Below are positions 58,375 to 64,000 of a stretch of 64,000 nucleotides of DNA, in pieces. The position numbers and the translations under genes were made by a program. Origin of the DNA: DATFFO01 sp963772815 (GTDB lineage: Bacteria > Actinomycetota > Acidimicrobiia > Spongiisociales > ZC4RG35); contig CAVYYV010000004.1 of assembly GCA_963772815.1 (NCBI GenBank), positions 248,001 to 312,000 of the forward strand, given 5' to 3'. Positions within the stretch are counted from its first letter, which is position 1. Each line of letters opens with the position of its first letter. A model generated the notes under the pieces. The model had not been told where the DNA came from. It was given only the letters and a program-made list of their open reading frames with translations, and did no database searches.

Positions 58375-59572
58375 CCGCCACTACTGCGACCACCAGCGAG
58401 GAAGCCACGGTCGACGCTGCGCTGGCGGAGCTGCTGGCGGACCACGACCCTTCCACCACAGACGATGTCGAGTTCTGGGGGCTCAATTCGACGCTGGGCT
58501 GGCTTGGGTGCACTTTCCGCCCGGACTGGGCGGTCTCGGTGTGTCACCGTCCTTCCAAGCGCTGGTGACCCGCAGGCTGGAAGAAGCCGGCGCCTCCCGA
58601 TCGAACCTGGCCCGCAACGTCATCGGCTACGGGATGGGCGCACCAACGGTCGTCACCCACGGAACTCCCGAGCAACAGGAGCGCTGGCTTCGACCCCTGT
58701 TCACGGCTGAGGAGGTCTGGTGTCAGCTCTTCAGCGAACCCTCGGCCGGCTCGGATGTGGCCGGCCTGGCCACCCGGGCAGAGCGGGATGGAGACGAGTG
58801 GGTGGTCAACGGGCAGAAGGTGTGGACCACCCTGGCGCACACGGCCAAATGGGGCATGCTGGTGGCCCGCACCGATCCGGACCAGCCCAAGCATCGGGGG
58901 CTGACTTACTTCATCATCGATATGCATCAGCCCGGCGTGGAGGTCAGGCCGTTGCGCCAGATCACGGGTGAAGCTGAATTCAACGAGGTGTATTTCACCG
59001 ATGCCCGGGTGCCCGACTGGAATCGACTGGGCGGCGTTGGAGAGGGCTGGCGGGTCTCACTCACCACCCTGATGAATGAACGGGTGGCGATTGGCTCGGC
59101 CGCGCCCGAGCGGGGAGATGGTGCGATCGGAATGGCGCTCGACCTCTGGTCGCGCCACGACCGGGACCCGGTGAAGCTGGACGAGCTGATGAAACTGTGG
59201 GTCGAGGCAGAGGTGCTGCGGCTGACAAACGTCAGGGCGGCTCGGGGACGCTCCCAGGGGACCCCGGGTCCTGAAGGCTCGACGGCCAAGCTGCACTGGG
59301 CCGACCTCAACAAGCGGATCTACTCCTTCTGCGTCGACCTGCTCGGGTCCGAGGGGATGCTGTATCCCGAGACGTACGCCTACCGGGCGCCGGACGAATC
59401 GGCCATGGGTCGACGCAGCCCTCAGATGAATTTTCTGCGCTCCCGCGCCAACTCGATAGAGGGGGGAACGTCGGAGATCATGAAGAACATCCTGGGGGAG
59501 AGAGTGCTCGGCTTGCCCGGCGAGCCCAGGGTCGACAAGGACCTGCCCTGGCGGGAAATACCCCGAGGTTGA
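58371..59572 (+). pseudogene. Acyl-CoA dehydrogenase (FadE), frameshift in a G-run near the N-terminus
   Basis: Flavin acyl-CoA dehydrogenase of about 400 residues if repaired. Frame 1 gives residues 1-37 to VEFWG. The frame then shifts at the five-G run 58477-58481; a sixth G restores AQFDAGLAWVHFPPGLGGLG and the rest. Intact later motifs: LFSEPSAGSDVAGLATRAER, VVNGQKVWTTLAHTAKWGML, FIIDMHQPGVEVRPLRQITG and NSIEGGTSEIMKNILGERVL. Homopolymer position makes an assembly error probable. Overlaps the next gene by 4 nt, keeping the operon structure. Confidence 0.85.
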
Positions 59573-60534
59573 CTCCTGGTCGGGTCGTGGTGACCCATCG
59601 ACTGCCGGGGGGCGCCGGATCCGACCTCCCTCCTGACTCATCGGTCTGGATGGGTGACGGAGCCATGTCCCGCCGGGAGTTGCTGGCAGCGGTTCGACAG
59701 GCCGAGGGCCTGTTGTGCATGCTGGTGGACAGGATCGATGCCGAGTTGATCGAGGCGGGATCCAATCTCGCGGTCATCTCACAAATGGCGGTGGGAGTCG
59801 ACAACATCGACCTGTCGGCGGCAACCCGGGCCGGGATTCCGGTGGGGCACACACCGGGTGTGTTGACCGACACGACCGCCGACACCGCCTTCGCCCTTCT
59901 GGCGGCGGCCTGCCGCCGGTTGCCAGAAGGCCGCGACGTCCTGCGGGAAGGTGGAGTGGGGGAGTGGGATCCCGAGTTCATGCTTGGTGGCGACCTTTGG
60001 GAGACCACGCTGGGCATCGTGGGCCTGGGTCGAATCGGCCTTGCCGTGGCACGTCGGGCGACCGGCTTCGCCATGCGCATCCTCTACGCGGGCCCGCATC
60101 TGAAGAAGGAGGGCGAGGAGCTCGGTGCCCGCCATGTCGATCTGGATGAGCTGTTGACGGAATCGGATCATGTCGTGCTGGCGGCTCCCCTCGATAGCGT
60201 CACTCGACACCTGATCGACCGTCGCGCTCTGGAGCTGATGTCGGGTGGGGCGACCCTGGTCAACATCGCCCGGGGTGGCCTGGTAGATCACGAGGCCCTG
60301 GCCGAGGTGACGGCGTGCGGCCGTCTCCGGGTAGCGTTGGATGTCACCGAGCCCGAGCCGCTTCCGCGGGACCATCCCCTGCTCCACTTGCCCAACGTGC
60401 TGGTGGTGCCCCATCTCGGCTCTGCAAGCGTCCGGACCAGGACGGCCATGGCTGGGATGGCAGTGGCCAATCTGGTGGCGGGACTGGCCGGGGAGCCGCT
60501 GGCGGCATGTGCCAATCCCACCGTCTATGCATGA
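59569..60534 (+). CDS. D-2-hydroxyacid dehydrogenase (glyoxylate/hydroxypyruvate reductase-like)
   Basis: 321-residue NAD(P)-dependent dehydrogenase. Marks: SNLAVISQMAVGVDNIDLSA, GIPVGHTPGVLTDTTADTAF, the nucleotide motif TLGIVGLGRIGLAVARRATG, NIARGGLVDHEALAEV with the catalytic Arg region, and PHLGSASVRTRTAM with the catalytic His. Reduces glyoxylate, hydroxypyruvate or a similar 2-oxoacid; which one is open. TTG start at 59569 lies in the fadE stop (TTGA), so it is translated with the lipid genes. Confidence 0.92.
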   Translation: MTPGRVVVTHRLPGGAGSDLPPDSSVWMGDGAMSRRELLAAVRQAEGLLCMLVDRIDAELIEAGSNLAVISQMAVGVDNIDLSAATRAGIPVGHTPGVLTDTTADTAFALLAAACRRLPEGRDVLREGGVGEWDPEFMLGGDLWETTLGIVGLGRIGLAVARRATGFAMRILYAGPHLKKEGEELGARHVDLDELLTESDHVVLAAPLDSVTRHLIDRRALELMSGGATLVNIARGGLVDHEALAEVTACGRLRVALDVTEPEPLPRDHPLLHLPNVLVVPHLGSASVRTRTAMAGMAVANLVAGLAGEPLAACANPTVYA

Positions 60535-60551
60535 TGGTCGGGTCGGCCACG

Positions 60552-60573
60552 GTTAAGAGTCGCCGAACTTAAC
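60552..60573. promoter_or_regulatory. GTTAAG-N10-CTTAAC inverted repeat upstream of pckA
   Basis: Perfect 6-bp half-sites (60552-60557 and 60568-60573) spaced by 10 nt, about 95 nt before the likely pckA promoter. The AT-rich halves stand out in this GC-rich region and look like a binding site for a dimeric regulator. A weak terminator for the upstream gene is the other reading. Confidence 0.45.
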
Positions 60574-60685
60574 AGAGTCATGGCCTCAGATGCAGTGCGG
60601 CCGAGGTGCTGGTGTGAGAAGCTTCCAAGACTCGGTGTTTGCCCGTGTGGAGCCGTAGCATTCGCCTATGCCCTCAGGAGGACGA

Positions 60686-62218
60686 ATGATCGAGGTACCG
60701 CCGGCTCGCTCCATCGCACCCAACCCTTCCCAGGACGACATGCGCGACTGGGCTCAGGAGCTTCTCCCGCGAGTGACGGAGACCCAGTTCGGGAATCTGA
60801 ACTACCGGGCGCAAGTTACGGCTCGCCTCAAGAACTCCACTTTCTTCGTCTCCGACACCGACATCAGTCAGAACAGGATCAGCCGTGAGGAGGCGGATAC
60901 CTGGGCACGGCGACAGGACGAGTACATCGCCCAGCACGACATGATCGCAATCGAGGGCTACATCGGGCCCGACGCAGCGTTCCGCACCGGCTCCCGCATG
61001 ATGATCGAGAAGACCCAGGCCAACATCGCCGGGATGCAGGCACAGCTCTACTTTCCTCCCGATGAAGACTGGGACGCCGAATTCACCGTGCTCTACACGC
61101 CCGGTCTAGCCGCCGAGGGCAAACCGGACGATCGTCTGATACTGGTCGATCTCGACAACTGGACCACTCGGGTGTTCGGCTCGGACTACTTCGGCGAATC
61201 GAAGATGGGCGGCCTGAGGATGTGGAATCGCCTGGTCTACGACCGGGGCGGATTGGCCCTTCATTCCGGGCTGAAGACCTTCCCGGCGGGATCGACACCC
61301 AGCGGCGAAGAAGAGTCCATGCTCATCATCGGCCTGTCGGGCACCGGGAAGACGACGACCACTTTCCGGCGCCAGCTCGGCTCCTTGCCCGTCCAGGACG
61401 ACTTCGTGGCCCTGATGCCGGGAGGGGTGGTCCACACGAGCGAAAATGGTTGCTTCGCCAAGACCTACGGTCTCGATCCCGAGGATGAGCCCACGATCTA
61501 CGGGGGAACGACCCGACCCGATGCCTGGCTCGAGAACGTGGCGGTGTCCCCCGACGGCAGCGTGGACTTCTTCGACACCAGCCACACCGCCAACGGACGC
61601 TCGACGTTCCCACTGGCCAATATCGACCATCGCAGCCCGGTCGGGGCCCCGGCTGCCAGGTATCTGCTGATCCTCAACCGCTCAGACAACGTCATTCCCT
61701 CCGTGGCGCGCCTCGACCGGAGCCAGGTGGCCGCCTATTTCATGCTGGGCGAGACCATGGGGACGTCGGCGGGAGGCGCCGCCGAAGCGGGAAAGAGCCT
61801 CCGCGTGCCCGGTACCAACCCGTTCTTCTTCGCCGATGATGCTCTGCAAGGAAACAGGCTTGTGGAGTTGTTGGAGACCATGCCCGAGCTCGAGGCTTTC
61901 TTGCTCAACACCGGCCGGGTAGGTGGGACCGACGACGACGATCGGTCCAAGAAGGTCCGTATAGCCGACAGCGCCTCGATCGTTGCCGGGATAGTCGAAG
62001 ATGCGATCGATTGGGATGTGGATCCGGACTTCGGCTACCAGGTTGCCACCTCGGTGCCGGGCATAGATGACGTCGAGCTGCTCCAGCCCCGACGCCTTTA
62101 CGAGCGCCAGTCCCGCCGCGAAGAGTACCGGGGCATGGTGGAGCGGCTCCAGCGCGAGAGGTCCGACTATCTGGCCTCGTACTCGGCCCTGGATCCCCGG
62201 GTGGTGGGCGGGATCTAG
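60686..62218 (+). CDS. pckA: Phosphoenolpyruvate carboxykinase (ATP)
   Basis: 510-residue enzyme converting oxaloacetate and ATP to PEP, CO2 and ADP, the entry to gluconeogenesis. The phosphate loop is LIIGLSGTGKTTTTFRRQLG near residue 220. Other family blocks are ISREEADTWARRQDEYIAQH, NIAGMQAQLYFPPDED, VTETQFGNLNYRAQVTARLK and ENGCFAKTYGLDPEDEP. ATG at 60686 has AGGAGG four to five bases upstream. A TAGCAT box ends 6 nt before another ATG at 60668, so the transcript probably starts there and leaves an 18-nt leader. Placement after a lipid-degradation operon suits growth on fatty acids. Confidence 0.94.
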   Translation: MIEVPPARSIAPNPSQDDMRDWAQELLPRVTETQFGNLNYRAQVTARLKNSTFFVSDTDISQNRISREEADTWARRQDEYIAQHDMIAIEGYIGPDAAFRTGSRMMIEKTQANIAGMQAQLYFPPDEDWDAEFTVLYTPGLAAEGKPDDRLILVDLDNWTTRVFGSDYFGESKMGGLRMWNRLVYDRGGLALHSGLKTFPAGSTPSGEEESMLIIGLSGTGKTTTTFRRQLGSLPVQDDFVALMPGGVVHTSENGCFAKTYGLDPEDEPTIYGGTTRPDAWLENVAVSPDGSVDFFDTSHTANGRSTFPLANIDHRSPVGAPAARYLLILNRSDNVIPSVARLDRSQVAAYFMLGETMGTSAGGAAEAGKSLRVPGTNPFFFADDALQGNRLVELLETMPELEAFLLNTGRVGGTDDDDRSKKVRIADSASIVAGIVEDAIDWDVDPDFGYQVATSVPGIDDVELLQPRRLYERQSRREEYRGMVERLQRERSDYLASYSALDPRVVGGI

Positions 62219-62403
62219 GGACGTCGAGCTGAATCGGGGAAGAAACAAACGAGCCGGAAAGGCCGGACTAATCGATTCGGACACCCGGACCTCCCCGAAA
62301 GTGCAATTCGACTGCGTCGATGGACTCGCACGGGAACTCGACCCCTTGACCAACCCACCTTGCTGGGCGAATGCCTTGTCCCCCTAGCTTGGACGGAGGA
62401 GCT

Positions 62404-62706
62404 GTCTTGGACGCTCACGAGCGAATCGCCGATCGCCTGAAACGACGTACGATCGTCAGCTCCCGCTGCTGAGAAATGCCGGCTCATTGTCAGCAGTGAG
62501 AGAAGGCTTACCACGCCGGCCATGTACATGGTCGCCTCTCCAGTGCCCTGAAGACAACAGATCCAAGCGCCGGTCCCTCGGCCGACCGCCCAATGAGCGG
62601 ATAGAGAGAGATGGCCATGCCGAAACGCTGCACCCTCGAGAGAAGCGACGGTGGCGATGATGAAGAGCACGCCTGTGGTTATCGCGATCTTTCGAGTCGA
62701 GCTCAC
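62404..62706 (-). pseudogene. Decayed DUF4386 membrane protein
   Basis: Scattered pieces of one DUF4386 protein. From a possible GTG at 62706: SSTRKIAITTGVLFIIATVA, the usual first helix. Then, in a different frame, MAISLYPLIGRSAEGPALGS and VVFRALE, and back in the first frame MYMAGVVSLLSLLTMSRHFS with AAGADDRTSFQAIGDSL. About 40-50 residues between the first and second piece and the whole C-terminal third are missing. Frameshifts plus deletions show real decay. The flanks 62219-62403 and 62707-62934 hold nothing recognisable. Confidence 0.75.
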
Positions 62707-62934
62707 CTCTTGGATGCCCCATGGCCGATGATCTCCATCGAGGCACAACTACCTACACGCAGATAGAGGACAACGACCCGTTGGTGGTCCCCACTTCGGT
62801 ACTTGCTGAGTGGGTTTGACGGGTGTGACTAGCCGGAAGGTGCGGGTCGATTCTTCCTACCAACTGGTGGCAGGACCCAATGTCGGAGGCGAGGGGGCCC
62901 CAAACCCGGGAGTCTGGTCTTGACTCACTTCCCG

Positions 62935-63564
62935 TCAAGCCGGATCGGGCTGTATTGCCACCAAAGTTCCCGATTCAACCGTGATCGTGGCAACGGGACC
63001 GGCGAAGAGATTGGACACTCCCCGGGTGGACCCGGGCCACAGTGTCTCGCCCGCCAGGTTCCAGCGCAGCCCGCTGGTGGATACGTTGCGGGCGGGTTCC
63101 TCGACTGCCAGCAGGGTGAGGGTGGATCCCGCGGTGCCGTGCAGGGTCGTACCGCCGCGGATCACTCTGACCCGGGCCCGGGATGCCACCCATTCCAATT
63201 CCACTCCGGCCCAGCGTTTCGAAGTGAGAAGCATCATCGTTCCCATCAGATGGTCGAACCGTCCTGCTTGCCCACCCAGGACGGTGATCTGGAGCGGGTC
63301 TCGCTTCATGGCCGATTCCAGGGCCAGCTCGAGGTCGGTGGCATCCTTGTCGGGGGAGTAGCGCTCCAGGGTGGCTGTGGTGACCTCGAGCGCCTGATCG
63401 CCCACCGAGTCCATGTCGCCCACTACCAGATCGACGTCCAGTCCCAGTGACAGGGCCTGGTCGAGGCCGGAGTCGGCCGCGATCAGGTAGGCATTGTCTG
63501 GGATCTCTCCCAGCGTCCAGGCCGGGATGGGCTCGCCCCCCGCGAACACGATCACTGTGTTCAT
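62935..63564 (-). CDS. Thiamine pyrophosphokinase
   Basis: 209-residue enzyme that turns thiamine into thiamine diphosphate, the cofactor MenD uses. Marks: AADSGLDQALSLGLDVDLVV, then GDMDSVGD, SPDKDATDLELALESAMK and the substrate site VLGGQAGRFDHLMGTMMLL; the C-terminal beta domain ends GVSNLFAGPVATITVESGTL. ATG at 63564 begins the first strand. Stands between decayed DNA and a terminator, as a single gene. Confidence 0.93.
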   Translation of the reverse strand: MNTVIVFAGGEPIPAWTLGEIPDNAYLIAADSGLDQALSLGLDVDLVVGDMDSVGDQALEVTTATLERYSPDKDATDLELALESAMKRDPLQITVLGGQAGRFDHLMGTMMLLTSKRWAGVELEWVASRARVRVIRGGTTLHGTAGSTLTLLAVEEPARNVSTSGLRWNLAGETLWPGSTRGVSNLFAGPVATITVESGTLVAIQPDPA

Positions 63565-63606
63565 GGCCGGGTCGAGGTGGGAGCAGGGGGTGAATCACAA
63601 AATCGT

Positions 63607-63630
63607 CTTACGCGCGCTGCTGCGCGTAAG
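63607..63630 (-). terminator. Hairpin with T-run after the S9 peptidase gene
   Basis: CTTACGCGC (63607-63615) pairs with GCGCGTAAG (63622-63630) over a 6-nt loop. On the minus strand it is followed by ACGATTTTGTG, a T-run fit for rho-independent termination of the peptidase transcript. Confidence 0.75.
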
Positions 63631-63670
63631 ACCTCGACCTCGAGTTCAGGTTGAGGGTAGATCGCCGGGC

Positions 63671-64000
63671 TCACAGCCATCGCTCCAGCCAGGCGAGGAA
63701 CTCGCCGTACCAGTGGATCGAGTTCGCCCGGGACAGGATCCAATGGTTCTCATCGGGATAGGCCACCAGGCGAGCCGGGACACCTTTGGCAACCAGGATC
63801 CCGTACAGCTCCAGGCCCTGGGTGAGCGGAACTCGCTCGTCTCGGTGGCCGTGGATGACGAGGGTGGGAGTGGAATAGCCATCGGCGTGGGCGGCCGGGC
63901 TCCAGCGTTGCACGGTGTCGAGGTCCTCCCACACCTCGGCCCCATAGGCGCGACGCCGCCCGAACGTTAGGTCGGAGGCATACATGCCGGGAAGGTTGGT
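63671..64000 (-). CDS. S9 prolyl-oligopeptidase-type serine peptidase, C-terminal part
   Basis: The last 110 codons of a longer gene entering from the window's right edge. The alpha/beta-hydrolase end is clear: WSPAAHADGYSTPTLVIHG, then the catalytic Asp in GHRDERVPLTQGLELYGIL, and the catalytic His in YPDENHWILSRANSIHWYGE. The nucleophile Ser and the propeller domain lie outside the window. Family enzymes cut peptides or acyl-amino acids. Followed by a T-run terminator. Confidence 0.9.
   Translation of the reverse strand, partial: TNLPGMYASDLTFGRRRAYGAEVWEDLDTVQRWSPAAHADGYSTPTLVIHGHRDERVPLTQGLELYGILVAKGVPARLVAYPDENHWILSRANSIHWYGEFLAWLERWL

Overview
The window is high-GC DNA with a mosaic of GTG, TTG and ATG starts, many 4-nt ATGA/GTGA stop-start overlaps, and TANNNT boxes placed 6-8 nt before start codons, the pattern of leaderless transcripts. 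Gene content points to a free-living, Gram-positive-type actinobacterium, possibly an uncultured Acidimicrobiia-like lineage. The supporting genes are a mycothiol-type maleylpyruvate isomerase fold protein, a menaquinone pathway, ATP-type PEP carboxykinase, CaiB/AMACR with FadD/FadE lipid catabolism, a rhodanese plus SufE pair, and lipoproteins. The lineage call is inference; no rRNA or tRNA is present.

Layout. 1-5.1 kb (minus strand): a UMF1-type MFS transporter cut by the window edge, an aminotransferase and MDR dehydrogenase pair, an 18-residue-repeat helical protein, a LapA-domain protein and the wreck of a second UMF1 gene. 5.2-10.6 kb: a split DipZ-like redox pair (TlpA lipoprotein plus CcdA-like membrane protein), a sugar dehydrogenase, a frameshifted TMEM175-like gene, SPW, GNAT, HIT and EamA genes. 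10.6-19.2 kb: a DNA-repair island with HerA-like ATPase, a lipoprotein, SbcD (Mre11), SbcC (Rad50), a NurA-like nuclease and an AlkZ-like winged-helix protein. This matches the archaeal herA-mre11-rad50-nurA set in content and order and is the most interesting system here. The nurA start is preceded by three tandem 10-codon mini-ORFs chained by ATGA overlaps.

19.2-30.3 kb: a second EamA transporter, a DsbA-like protein, a CPA2 antiporter with tandem USP domains, a glycine riboswitch and gcvP, an unknown zinc-ribbon protein, gamma-carbonic anhydrase, mannose-1-phosphate guanylyltransferase and a mycothiol-type protein. 30.3-36.6 kb: cytochrome c, menC and menD in one coupled plus-strand operon facing murI-merR-menF on the minus strand (menaquinone and peptidoglycan precursors), then an SDR. 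36.7-44.3 kb: SufE and sulfurtransferase (divergent), an acyl-CoA synthetase-lysA operon, and an M50 protease-TPR gene with an AI-2E family permease.

44.4-52.9 kb: an oligopeptide-type ABC importer with one binding protein, two ATPases and, unusually, two complete permease pairs. The binding-protein gene is separated from the rest by two strong hairpins. 53.3-60.5 kb: a membrane-anchored protein and a lipid catabolism cluster (AMACR, FadD, SDR, FadE, 2-hydroxyacid dehydrogenase). 60.6-64 kb: pckA, a decayed DUF4386 gene, thiamine pyrophosphokinase and the C-terminus of an S9 peptidase.

Several genes carry single-base frameshifts, two of them in G homopolymers (TMEM175, fadE) and one in a short C run (fadD). 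These may be assembly indels. Other remnants (second UMF1, DUF4386, YdcZ-like tail) have lost sequence as well and look genuinely decayed.
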